From JACKJP01 sp050249695 (lineage in GTDB: Bacteria; Pseudomonadota; Alphaproteobacteria; Rhizobiales; Tepidamorphaceae), in contig JBFWQA010000002.1 in the NCBI GenBank assembly GCA_050249695.1, positions 1 to 64,000 on the forward strand: 64,000 nucleotides of DNA, in the 5' to 3' direction. Both the position numbers and the translations under genes were made by a program. Under the pieces are notes generated by a model. It saw only the letters and a list, made by a program, of their open reading frames with translations. It was not told the DNA's origin and did no database searches. Positions within the stretch are counted from its first letter, which is position 1. Every line of letters begins with the position of its first letter. Positions 24,778 to 32,625 of this stretch are shown here, in pieces.

Positions 24778-25266
24778 TCAGCCCTTCCAATGGAGCACGC
24801 AGATCAGGGTGAAGAGGCGGCGGGCGGTATCGAAATCCACCGAGATCTTGCCGGCGAGCCGCTCCATCAGGACGTTGGAGCCGTCATTGTGGATGCCGCG
24901 GCGGCCCATGTCGATCGCCTCGATGCGGCTGGGGCTGGCGGTCTTGATGGCCTCGAAATAGCTCTCGCAGACGAGAAAATAGTCGCGCACGATGCGGCGG
25001 AACGGCGTCAGCGAGAGGATATGGGTGACCAGCGTCTGCCCGTTCTCGTCGCCGATATCGAGCACCAGCCGGTTCTCCTGGATGGAGAGGCCGAGCGTAT
25101 AGGGGCCGGCGTCGCGGTCTTCCAGCGCGAAGCTGTTTTCCTCCAGCAGATCGAAGATCGCGACGGCGCGCTCATGCTCGATGTCGGGGGAGGAGCGCCC
25201 GATCGTCTTTTCGTCGAGATTGACGGCGACCAGCCGGTTTCTCGGCTTCCCGGCCTGCCCGCTCAT
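24778..25266 (-). CDS. UPF0262 family protein
   Basis: A 162-residue protein matching UPF0262, a family restricted to alphaproteobacteria. Recognisable blocks are LVAVNLDEKTIGRSSPDIEHERAVAIFDLLEEN near the start, PYTLGLSIQENRLVLDI, and the C-terminal MERLAGKISVDFDTARRLFTLICVLHWKG. Function is unknown. It overlaps the DUF2948 stop by four bases. In several relatives hisD lies between DUF2948 and this gene; here it does not. Confidence 0.9.
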   Translation of the reverse strand: MSGQAGKPRNRLVAVNLDEKTIGRSSPDIEHERAVAIFDLLEENSFALEDRDAGPYTLGLSIQENRLVLDIGDENGQTLVTHILSLTPFRRIVRDYFLVCESYFEAIKTASPSRIEAIDMGRRGIHNDGSNVLMERLAGKISVDFDTARRLFTLICVLHWKG

Positions 25267-25697
25267 GCGCCTTCGCCATCATGATCGGGGACAGCGCGTG
25301 CGGCCCAGGCGCCGCCGAGATCGCCCAGGGCGACCTCCACGCATTCGACCTCAAGCCGGATCGTGCCGCCGCCGGAGAATGCCATGTCGATCGCGCCGCC
25401 GGGCGACTTTCCCGGCGTGAACCGCAAGGAGAGCAGGTTGAGCACCGCATCGGGCCGCTGCTGGGTGATGCCGGCGCGGCGGACCGCCGTCACCTGCTCG
25501 ATGCGCAGGGCCGAGCGGCGCCGCTCGGGCGTGCCGGCCGACGCCGTTTCCCAGGCGAAGCGGTTGAAGAGGCCCGCGAAGCGCCGTTGCTTTGGAAGGA
25601 AGGCGAGATCGCCGACACGAACCACCGCATCCTGCAGATGGGCGGCGACGACATCCAGATCCTCCGCGTCCAGCGCGATCAGTTTGAGCGCCTGCAT
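25263..25697 (-). CDS. DUF2948 family protein
   Basis: A 144-residue protein of the alphaproteobacterial DUF2948 family (LKLIALDAEDLDVVAAHLQDAVVRVGDLAFLPKQRRF start; FTPGKSPGGAIDMAFSGGGTIRLEVECVEVALGDLG near the end). Function is unknown. It is directly downstream of murA and translationally coupled to UPF0262. The conserved FARxRWE-like core reads FNRFAWE here. Confidence 0.88.
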   Translation of the reverse strand: MQALKLIALDAEDLDVVAAHLQDAVVRVGDLAFLPKQRRFAGLFNRFAWETASAGTPERRRSALRIEQVTAVRRAGITQQRPDAVLNLLSLRFTPGKSPGGAIDMAFSGGGTIRLEVECVEVALGDLGGAWAARAVPDHDGEGA

Positions 25698-25795
25698 CGG
25701 CCGGTCCTTTCAGCTGCGGTCACGGAAGCGAATTTCTCCCCGTTGATTATCGCAACGGGGGACATGCGCGCAACGGCAAGACCGTGCCTCAGGTT

Positions 25796-27085
25796 TCAGG
25801 ACGCGAGGCGTTCGATCGTCGCGCCGCAATTGCCGAGCTTCTGCTCGAGCTGCTCGAAGCCGCGGTCGAGGTGATAGATGCGGCTGATCGTCGTTTCGCC
25901 CTCGGCCGCGAGGCCGGCGATGACGAGCGAGACGGATGCGCGCAGATCCGTCGCCATGACGGGGGCGCCGGTCAGACGCTTCACGCCGCGGATCGTCGCC
26001 ATCTCGCCGTTCAGCGAAATGTCCGCGCCGAGCCGGGCGAGTTCCTGCACATGCATGAAGCGGTTCTCGAAGATCGTCTCGGTGATGTGCGAGGTTCCCT
26101 CCGCGCGGCACATCAGCGCCATCAGCTGGGCCTGAAGATCGGTCGGGAAGGCGGGAAAGGGCGCGGTCGTGACGTCGACCGGCCGCAGCGCGGCACCGTT
26201 GCGGGCAACGCGGATGCCGCTGTTGTTTTCCGTTATCGTCACGCCCGAGCCGCGCAGCACGTCAAGCGCGGCTTCCAGGAGGCTGGCGCGCGCGCCCTCA
26301 AGCTGCACGTCGCCGCCGGTCATCGCGACCGCCATCGCATAGGTGCCGGTCTCGATCCGGTCCGGCAATACGGCGTGACGCGCGCCGTGCAGCGCATCGA
26401 CGCCCTCGATGACGAGGCGGTCGCTGCCGATGCCGCCGATCTTCGCGCCCATCTTGTTGAGGCAGGTCGCCACATCGCCGATCTCCGGCTCGCGGGCGGC
26501 GTTTTCGAGCACCGTCGTGCCGCGTGCCAGTACGGCGGCCATCATCACATTGTGCGTGGCGCCGACGGAGACCTTGGGAAAGGCGATCGTCGCGCCGGTC
26601 AGCCCGCGCGGCGCCTCGGCGAGCGCATAGCCGTTCTCGATCTCGATGGAGGCGCCGAGCGCGCGCAGGCCCATCAGGTGGAGGTCGACCGGCCGCGTGC
26701 CGATGGCGCAGCCGCCCGGCAGCGATACCTTCGCCCGGCCGCACCGGGCGAGCAGCGGCCCGAGGACCCAGAAGCTCGCCCGCATCTGCGAGACGAGGTC
26801 ATAGGGCGCGGTCGTGTCGACGATATCGCGCGCGGTCAGCGTCATGATCTGGCCTGTCGTGTCGGACTGGCCGGCACGCTTTCCCGCGATCGCCATGTCG
26901 ACGCCGTGATTGCCGAGGATGCGGCCCAGCAGATTGACGTCGCGCAGGCGGGGGACATTTTCCAGCACCAGCGGCTCGGCGGTCAGGATCGAGGCGATCA
27001 TGAGCGGCAGGGCGGCGTTCTTGGCGCCGGATATGGGGATGGTGCCGTTCAGGACGCTGCCGCCGACGATTCTGATCCGTTCCAC
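25796..27085 (-). CDS. murA: UDP-N-acetylglucosamine 1-carboxyvinyltransferase
   Basis: A 429-residue MurA, first committed enzyme of peptidoglycan synthesis: it transfers enolpyruvate from PEP to UDP-GlcNAc in the cytoplasm. The GTG start is chosen because the protein then begins VERIRIVGG, the family start; a TTG 18 codons upstream overlaps the next gene. KNAALPLM binds substrate, and the active-site loop reads RCGRAKVSLPGGCAIGTRPVD, with the catalytic, fosfomycin-reactive Cys in GGCAIGTRP. The C-terminal LAAEGETTISRIYHLDRGFEQLEQKL block is standard. Confidence 0.95.
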   Translation of the reverse strand: MERIRIVGGSVLNGTIPISGAKNAALPLMIASILTAEPLVLENVPRLRDVNLLGRILGNHGVDMAIAGKRAGQSDTTGQIMTLTARDIVDTTAPYDLVSQMRASFWVLGPLLARCGRAKVSLPGGCAIGTRPVDLHLMGLRALGASIEIENGYALAEAPRGLTGATIAFPKVSVGATHNVMMAAVLARGTTVLENAAREPEIGDVATCLNKMGAKIGGIGSDRLVIEGVDALHGARHAVLPDRIETGTYAMAVAMTGGDVQLEGARASLLEAALDVLRGSGVTITENNSGIRVARNGAALRPVDVTTAPFPAFPTDLQAQLMALMCRAEGTSHITETIFENRFMHVQELARLGADISLNGEMATIRGVKRLTGAPVMATDLRASVSLVIAGLAAEGETTISRIYHLDRGFEQLEQKLGNCGATIERLAS

Positions 27086-27135
27086 GATTGCTTCCCCTTG
27101 GTTGCCGCCGCCAGACGGCGCGGTGTAGCGGTCAA

Positions 27136-27339
27136 TCAAGGCCGGCGCAAGGCTGGCCCCTGCCCGTCCTCCGTGTCATCTGACGCGGCGGCGGAATCGG
27201 TCTGGCGAGAATTTGACGCCTCTTCGCGGCGGGCGCGGCCCTGCGCCTTGCGGCGCGCCAGGTTCTGGCGGAGCGCCTCGGCAAGGCGCTTCTCGCGCTT
27301 TGACGCGCCGCCCGGCTTTCCCTCGCCGCTATCGGTCAT
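27136..27339 (-). CDS. Small basic conserved protein upstream of murA
   Basis: A 67-residue protein with a strongly basic centre, KREKRLAEALRQNLARRKAQGRARR, and a Ser/Asp-rich tail. Similar small proteins with this central block sit next to murA in many alphaproteobacteria, so I regard it as real although its function is unknown. It ends about 50 bp before the murA start on the same strand and probably shares the transcript. Confidence 0.65.
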   Translation of the reverse strand: MTDSGEGKPGGASKREKRLAEALRQNLARRKAQGRARREEASNSRQTDSAAASDDTEDGQGPALRRP

Positions 27340-27552
27340 CGAACAATCCCGCGAATATCAAGACAACGCACTCTAGGGCAGCGGCCGCGCGGCGGGAAGC
27401 CTCGCCTTTGGTTTGGACAGCTTGCCCTCGCGAAGCGACGGCGCGGGGCAAATCATGGCTTGCAACGGCGCGTGCGGTGACCTAAACGGTTCGCGCTACT
27501 TGAGGTCGCGCATGCGGGGGCGTTCAGTCCCGTTGCACCGGCCGTCAAACGG

Positions 27553-27627
<75 letters not shown>

Positions 27628-27782
27628 TTTTCCTCACCCCATCCAGACCATGCCGGCGGCGATGCCGCCGCGCGCGAAGTTTCTTTGACTCCGAAGTTTC
27701 TTTGACTCCGTTGCCAATCGGCGGTCTTATTTGCGCTGCCGGATGGACTTTCATTCCGGTCATTCGAAAAGGGGGGCAGAAC

Positions 27783-28061
27783 ATGGAAACTATTCTTCCG
27801 ATCATCATACAGATCGTCACCGGTATCATCGGCGGCCAGGCGGTCGGCGCCGCCGTCAAGCAGGCGGCGATGGGCCAGCTGCCGAAAATCCTCAGCGGTG
27901 CGATCGGCGGCGTTGCCGGCGGCACCATTCTGGGCAGCATTCTGGGCGGCGGAGACGCGGCGGGGATGGGCGGCATGATATCCGACGCGATCGGCGGCGG
28001 TGTCGGCGGCGCGGTCCTGACGGGCATCGTCGGCGCCGTCATGAAGGCCATGAAGAAGTAG
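27783..28061 (+). CDS. Small glycine-zipper membrane protein
   Basis: A 92-residue protein preceded by a G-rich ribosome binding site. It is made of small residues with glycine-zipper repeats (GGVAGGTILGSILGGGD, GGGVGGAVLTGIVGA) in two hydrophobic stretches and ends in KAMKK. Such patterns are typical of small inner-membrane or outer-membrane-associated proteins; the function is unknown. Its last 30 bases form the left edge of the direct repeat, and a second copy of those bases lies at 30182, just before the intact dehydrogenase. Confidence 0.65.
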   Translation: METILPIIIQIVTGIIGGQAVGAAVKQAAMGQLPKILSGAIGGVAGGTILGSILGGGDAAGMGGMISDAIGGGVGGAVLTGIVGAVMKAMKK

Positions 28062-28585
28062 GACGACCGAAGGCGTCGTTGCGACACCGGTTCTATACGC
28101 AGCGCGAACGCAAGGCCGGTGGCGCCTGACTTCAGGCGATCACCGACACCTTGCCGAATTGCTCGCCCCTGTAGAGCCGGTCGAACGCGTCGCGGATTTC
28201 CGGCATCCGGAAGGTCTGGTCGATGACCGGCTTGATCCGCCCCTGATTGAAGACGTCGATCAGCAGGCGGAACTCGCCGACATCGCCGCCCGTCGACCCG
28301 TAGACGGTGAGCTGGCGGATGAACATGCGCTGGATGTCGGCGGACGGATGGCTGCCGGTCGTCGCCCCGCAGGTGACGAGACGCCCGCCGCGGCGCAGGG
28401 ATTTCAGCGAATCGCTCCAGCTGGCCTCGCCCACGCTGTCGATCACCATGTCGACACCGCCGCCGGAGAGATCGAGGATCGCCTTCGACACGCTGTCTTT
28501 CGTGTAGTTCACGCCGGCCTCCGCGCCCATCCTGACGGCCCGGGCGATCTTCTCGTCGCTTGACGAGATCACAAAAACACGTGTG
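28032..28585. repeat. Direct repeat, left copy
   Basis: About 550 bp matching the right copy at a constant offset of 2150 bp without gaps. I see only one mismatch (28066) up to 28509; mismatches then cluster at 28510, 28531-28533 and after 28561, and similarity fades by about 28590. It covers the last codons of the glycine-zipper gene, the spacer, and the 3' part of a dehydrogenase gene. Confidence 0.9.
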
Positions 28586-28590
28586 AACTG
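28132..28590 (-). pseudogene. Truncated 3' copy of the zinc-dependent dehydrogenase
   Basis: This frame encodes the C-terminal 150 or so residues of the alcohol-dehydrogenase/quinone-reductase protein found complete at 30282-31301 (SSSDEKIARAV through GEQFGKVSVIA). The N-terminal half, including the zinc site and most of the Rossmann fold, is missing. The open frame runs on to 28632 through unrelated codons. It has no start signal of its own and is best seen as a remnant made by the insertion that brought the ATPase gene. Confidence 0.88.
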
Positions 28591-28679
28591 TCGGCGCTTG
28601 GTCACCGGGGCCTTAAAGACTGCGACATACAAACCGATGCGCCGCTATATACTTTTAAATTATCTTGCCCCTTACAAAC

Positions 28680-28702
28680 CTAATAATAATACAAATTATT
28701 AG
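28680..28702 (+). promoter_or_regulatory. Inverted repeat directly before the ATPase start
   Basis: CTAATAAT and ATTATTAG form a perfect eight-base inverted repeat with a seven-base spacer. It ends three bases before the ATG, in the place where a ribosome binding site would be. As DNA it could be an autoregulatory operator; as RNA it could hide the start. The surrounding 60 bp are extremely AT-rich and probably include the promoter. Confidence 0.5.
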
Positions 28703-28705
28703 CAG

Positions 28706-30160
28706 ATGGGAACATGTACATTGATAAAACTTGAGGGAGGGGAGAGTATTGATTGTTATGACAAATTAAATGTTGTCCTTGGCAAAAATGGCTCTGGAAA
28801 GAGTACATTGCTACGGCTTCTTGACCACGCGCTATCCGGCGACGGAGCTTGTGTCCGATACATCACGCCAGAACGTGGGGGAGAACTTAGATATGACGGT
28901 AATATTGATACTAATCAATCAAACAATCCAAATTGGTTGACTGGCCAGAGGCGCAGGAACCGCTTCGAGCAGTTCCGACAATCAAGTGTCGCAGCATTTA
29001 GAAGTTTGGAAACTTTAGTACTCCGTTCGATCGAAAGCGACCCAGCGGTACGGGCGTCGGATTTCAAATTTGACGCAGAGATCGACCGCATCAACGGTGT
29101 CTTGGACCGGGTTATCGTACGTAGATCGGAGGGTGCGGGCCTCGATATCATAAGAAAAGAAGACGGAAATCCCGCTCAACCCGCTGATCTGAGTAGTGGT
29201 GAGAGTGAACTCATCAGTCTAGCCGTTGAAATACTCTTCTTCTCATATCTTTGCAAACAAAAAACCTACAGAGACAAAGATAATTGGCTATTACTTGATG
29301 AACCCGATGTCCACCTTCATCCAGACCTGCAACAACGACTTATGGAACTGCTGGAAACGAGCATTGCAGGTGTCAACGGCAGAGTTCTGATCGCAACCCA
29401 TAGTACCGCTATTCTTGCCAGTCTATTCTCTGTAAATTCAAATGTTCGCGTAGGGTTTAAGGAATTCGGAAATCCAGCGCTCACATTTCACGGGGCGAGC
29501 GATGCACTTAAGACAATATTGCCGATGTTCGGCGCGCACCCGCTATCCAATGTCTTTAACCAACAACCCCCCTTGATAGTTGAAGGCGAAGACGATGAGC
29601 GAATTTGGCAAGCCGCAGTTCGTCGCTCAGAAGGGCGTATCAGGATATATCCGTGCGCTGCTGGGGACATACAGTCCATGAACGAGTATGAGAAGGCGGC
29701 TGCGGAACTCATGACGAGTGTCTACGATAGCGCAAGAGCATTTTCGCTTCGCGACAGGGACGGCAATCCATATGACATTGATGATGAGGGACCGGTCATT
29801 CGCTCCCGTCTGAACTGTCGTGCCGCAGAGAACCTTCTTGTAACCGATGATGTTCTGAACGAACTCGGAACTGATTGGCCCAGCTTAAGGGCCAGCCTAG
29901 AGAAGTGGATTGATGATAATCCCCGCCACGTGCGCCATTCCGATGTCATTGCCTTTCGCGACAGCAATTGGGACCGACTAGGGTTCGACTTAAAAAGTCT
30001 ACGGATGCTGTTGGTGGGGACGACTGGATCGAACAAGCCTTGGGAAGTAGCAGTAGGACAGTCCATAGCTCGACTGCCGGAAAAGCGTTTTCACGGCACG
30101 AACAGCTTGGAGGATTTTCTCGGCCATAAGATCGTCTCCGTGCTGCGACTCTCCGACTAG
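28706..30160 (+). CDS. AAA (ABC-type) ATPase with DUF4435/TOPRIM-like C-terminus (OLD-like)
   Basis: A 484-residue protein. Residues 1-260 form an ABC-type ATPase: Walker A GKNGSGKST at 26-34, signature-like LSSGESELISL near 165, Walker B with Asp198-Glu199 in LLLDEPDVHLHP, and the H-loop ATHST near 233. The C-terminal half resembles a TOPRIM-type nuclease domain of the DUF4435/OLD kind: Glu293 in VEGEDD and the acidic pair Asp350/Asp352 in RDRDGN. OLD-like ATPase-nucleases act against phage or foreign DNA. No GajB-type helicase or other partner follows, so it would be a single-gene system. AT-rich codon use differs sharply from its neighbours. The start has no clear ribosome binding site. 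Confidence 0.82.
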   Translation: MGTCTLIKLEGGESIDCYDKLNVVLGKNGSGKSTLLRLLDHALSGDGACVRYITPERGGELRYDGNIDTNQSNNPNWLTGQRRRNRFEQFRQSSVAAFRSLETLVLRSIESDPAVRASDFKFDAEIDRINGVLDRVIVRRSEGAGLDIIRKEDGNPAQPADLSSGESELISLAVEILFFSYLCKQKTYRDKDNWLLLDEPDVHLHPDLQQRLMELLETSIAGVNGRVLIATHSTAILASLFSVNSNVRVGFKEFGNPALTFHGASDALKTILPMFGAHPLSNVFNQQPPLIVEGEDDERIWQAAVRRSEGRIRIYPCAAGDIQSMNEYEKAAAELMTSVYDSARAFSLRDRDGNPYDIDDEGPVIRSRLNCRAAENLLVTDDVLNELGTDWPSLRASLEKWIDDNPRHVRHSDVIAFRDSNWDRLGFDLKSLRMLLVGTTGSNKPWEVAVGQSIARLPEKRFHGTNSLEDFLGHKIVSVLRLSD

Positions 30161-30181
30161 CGAGACAATACGATCGGCGGA

Positions 30182-30735
30182 GGCGCCGTCATGAAGGCCA
30201 TGAAGAAGTAGGACGGCCGAAGGCGTCGTTGCGACACCGGTTCTATACGCAGCGCGAACGCAAGGCCGGTGGCGCCTGACTTCAGGCGATCACCGACACC
30301 TTGCCGAATTGCTCGCCCCTGTAGAGCCGGTCGAACGCGTCGCGGATTTCCGGCATCCGGAAGGTCTGGTCGATGACCGGCTTGATCCGCCCCTGATTGA
30401 AGACGTCGATCAGCAGGCGGAACTCGCCGACATCGCCGCCCGTCGACCCGTAGACGGTGAGCTGGCGGATGAACATGCGCTGGATGTCGGCGGACGGATG
30501 GCTGCCGGTCGTCGCCCCGCAGGTGACGAGACGCCCGCCGCGGCGCAGGGATTTCAGCGAATCGCTCCAGCTGGCCTCGCCCACGCTGTCGATCACCATG
30601 TCGACACCGCCGCCGGAGAGATCGAGGATCGCCTTCGACACGCTGTCTTTCGTGTAGTTGACGCCGGCCTCCGCGCCCATTTCGACGGCCCGGGCGATCT
30701 TCTCGTCGCTGGACGAAGTCACGAACACGCGCGCG
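30182..30735. repeat. Direct repeat, right copy
   Basis: The partner of the repeat at 28032. It repeats the last codons of the glycine-zipper gene (with a diverged left edge, CGATCGGCGGAGGCGCC), the spacer and the 3' part of the dehydrogenase. Its right end runs without a break into the intact dehydrogenase gene. Confidence 0.9.
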
Positions 30736-31301
30736 CCGATCATCCTTGCCAGTTGCAGGCAGGCCACGGCGACGCCGCCGCCGATCCCGACGATCAGCAG
30801 GCTTTCGCCCGGCATCAGCGCCTGCTTGCCGAACAGCATCCGCCAGGCGGTGAGATGGCCCGTCATCAGCGCGCCGGCGGCCTGCATGTCGGCATCATCG
30901 GCGAGGGGAAAGAAATTGCGGCTCGGCATGGCGATGTAGTCGGCGAAGGCGCCGTCGCGATGTTCGCCCATGATCTGGATGTTCTCGCAGAGCGGCTGAT
31001 CGCCGGCCATGCAATAGCGGCAGGAGCCGCAAAAGGCGCCGGCATAGAGGATGACCTTCTGGCCGATCTCAAGCCCGCTGCCCGGCTCGGTCTCGACGAT
31101 CTCGCCGGCGCCTTCCACGCCCATCACCTGCGGCAGGGAATGGGTGATGCCGACGCCGCTGTCGCGCATGTAGAGATCGACGCGATTGATCGACGAAGCC
31201 TGCACCCGCATCACGGATTCGCCGGGCTTGCGCACCGGATCGGGACAGTCGCTCCAACTCACCCCGTCCGCGCCCCGGTGTCTCAGAACCGCTGCCTTCA
31301 T
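30282..31301 (-). CDS. Zinc-binding alcohol dehydrogenase / quinone reductase family protein
   Basis: A 339-residue medium-chain dehydrogenase/reductase. GGAGG lies upstream of the ATG giving MKAAVLRHRG. The structural zinc site is CGSCRYCMAGDQPLC near residues 85-100, the catalytic-domain GVEGAGEIVE block is present, and the nucleotide loop reads VGIGGGVAVACLQLA, followed by VTSSSDEK. It should reduce or oxidise a carbonyl, alcohol or quinone with NADP(H); the substrate is unknown. This is the complete copy of the gene whose 3' part is duplicated at 28132. Transcription ends within the right repeat. Confidence 0.9.
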   Translation of the reverse strand: MKAAVLRHRGADGVSWSDCPDPVRKPGESVMRVQASSINRVDLYMRDSGVGITHSLPQVMGVEGAGEIVETEPGSGLEIGQKVILYAGAFCGSCRYCMAGDQPLCENIQIMGEHRDGAFADYIAMPSRNFFPLADDADMQAAGALMTGHLTAWRMLFGKQALMPGESLLIVGIGGGVAVACLQLARMIGARVFVTSSSDEKIARAVEMGAEAGVNYTKDSVSKAILDLSGGGVDMVIDSVGEASWSDSLKSLRRGGRLVTCGATTGSHPSADIQRMFIRQLTVYGSTGGDVGEFRLLIDVFNQGRIKPVIDQTFRMPEIRDAFDRLYRGEQFGKVSVIA

Positions 31302-31490
31302 CTTCGATTTCCTCCCCCTTATGTCCCGCTTCGGCGACGGACGAACCGTCGCAGCATTGCCGGCGATACTGCGATGCCGCAGCAAATCGCGCAATGCGAC
31401 GCGAACCGGCAGACCGGCCCTTCGCTCTGACAGTCGGCTGATTTCCTGGAAGGCTTGACGCTTGCCGGGGGCGGCTGCGAATCTCTTCAG

Positions 31491-31694
31491 CTAGTGATTC
31501 GAAAGTGCCTGGCCGCAATGAGACAGATGAAAGTCGATTTCGGCCTTGTCGGCGTGATCCCCGAAGGCTGTGCCGTTCAGTAACATCGTTTGAAGAAGCG
31601 TAGTTGCCGATTGCGTTGACCCGCATTCACGGCGCGCGGCTTCAACGCGTTCACCGAGTTGCGCAAACAGATCTCGGGACGGGACATACTGCAT
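31491..31694 (-). CDS. Possible small protein, unknown
   Basis: A 67-residue frame (MQYVPSRDLF to CGQALSNH) in the gap between the dehydrogenase and the GNAT gene. A GAGG lies about 11 bases before the ATG. Residue mix is protein-like (Leu, Ala, Glu, His) with a predicted helical centre, but I recognise no family. It may be real or a chance frame. Confidence 0.35.
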   Translation of the reverse strand: MQYVPSRDLFAQLGERVEAARRECGSTQSATTLLQTMLLNGTAFGDHADKAEIDFHLSHCGQALSNH

Positions 31695-31835
31695 TGGCGG
31701 ACTAACCTCGTACTCACATGGGGTCGCTCTTCATGGATGTTACGCGGGTCCAATTAATAGAAGTTCAACAGGTTCCAGCGGTTTGCTTCTATCGGCTCAC
31801 ACAAGTTCCCGGGGCGGGAATCCGGTGGTGAGGCC

Positions 31836-32399
31836 ATGACTACAGAATTGAAAAGAAACGCGAAACTGGAAGTCAAACTCGTGACGAATCACGAGCAGCT
31901 GCTGCACGCCTATGCCGTTCGGGCGATCTGCTTCATGGATGAGCACGGGGTCACGGCGCGGCAGGTCTATGACGGCAACGACTACCAGGCGACCCATGTC
32001 ATCGTTTACGAAAACGACGAACCGGTCGGCACGGTGCGCGTGCGCTGGTTCCGGGAATTCGCGAAGTTCGAAAGGGCGTCCTTCCTGCCCCAGCATCGCA
32101 ATCCGTGGGTGATCAAGACGTGCGCGAATTTCGTCTTCGAACACTGCGCACGCAAGGGCTTCGACACCGTTATCACTCATGCGACGCCGCGTCCGGCGCT
32201 GCTGTGGAGACGCCTTCTCGGTTTCGAGGTCGCCGACAAGCCGAAGTTCACGTTCATCGGGCATGAAGGCGATTATGTGGAACTGATCAAAAGGCTGGAA
32301 CCGGCGAGCAACGCGATCAATCTGAAGACCGATATCGCGACCCTGTTCCGCATCGAGGGAGAATGGGATGAGCAATCAAGCTTTGAAGCTAATCAATGA
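31836..32399 (+). CDS. GNAT-family N-acetyltransferase
   Basis: A 187-residue acetyltransferase-like protein. The order of elements fits GNAT: strand VKLVTNHEQLLHAYAVRAICF, acidic loop, strand VIVYENDEPVGTVRVRWF, and a C-terminal half (FVFEHCARKGFDTVITHATPRPALLWRRLLGFEVADKP) with the motif of acetyl-CoA binding and the WRRLLGF segment. The N-terminal half resembles autoinducer-synthase-like GNATs, so an acyl-carrier donor is possible. Its 3' end overlaps the next gene by 32 bp, indicating coupled translation. Confidence 0.75.
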   Translation: MTTELKRNAKLEVKLVTNHEQLLHAYAVRAICFMDEHGVTARQVYDGNDYQATHVIVYENDEPVGTVRVRWFREFAKFERASFLPQHRNPWVIKTCANFVFEHCARKGFDTVITHATPRPALLWRRLLGFEVADKPKFTFIGHEGDYVELIKRLEPASNAINLKTDIATLFRIEGEWDEQSSFEANQ

Positions 32400-32625
32400 C
32401 GTACAGCCGGAGCGTCGCCCGCTGGATCGGGAGGGCATCGAGGCGCTGATGGAAAGCATCAGGACGACGACGGTCATCCATGAGCGCATTTTCCGCACGC
32501 TGCTGGAAGGCGACAAGCAGCTTTCGCCCGATCTTGCCGATTTCCTGGAGGAAGCGGGCAAGAAATATCTGACGATGTCGAAGCAGGTGGCGAAGGCCTA
32601 TATGCAGGTCACGTTCATAGATTGA
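32368..32625 (+). CDS. Small helical protein coupled to the GNAT gene
   Basis: An 85-residue, mostly helical protein (MSNQALKLINDVQPERRPL; REGIEALMESIRTTTVIHERIFRTLLEGDKQLS; the C-terminus KYLTMSKQVAKAYMQVTFID). It starts inside the GNAT gene behind a GGGAGAAT site. No family is recognised. Tight coupling suggests it works with the acetyltransferase, perhaps as a subunit or substrate. Its end overlaps the convergent LysR gene by 11 bp. Confidence 0.65.
   Translation: MSNQALKLINDVQPERRPLDREGIEALMESIRTTTVIHERIFRTLLEGDKQLSPDLADFLEEAGKKYLTMSKQVAKAYMQVTFID

Noticed and set aside
25784..27376. A 530-codon plus-strand open frame over murA
   Set aside because: Antisense shadow of murA, with low-complexity residues and no domain.
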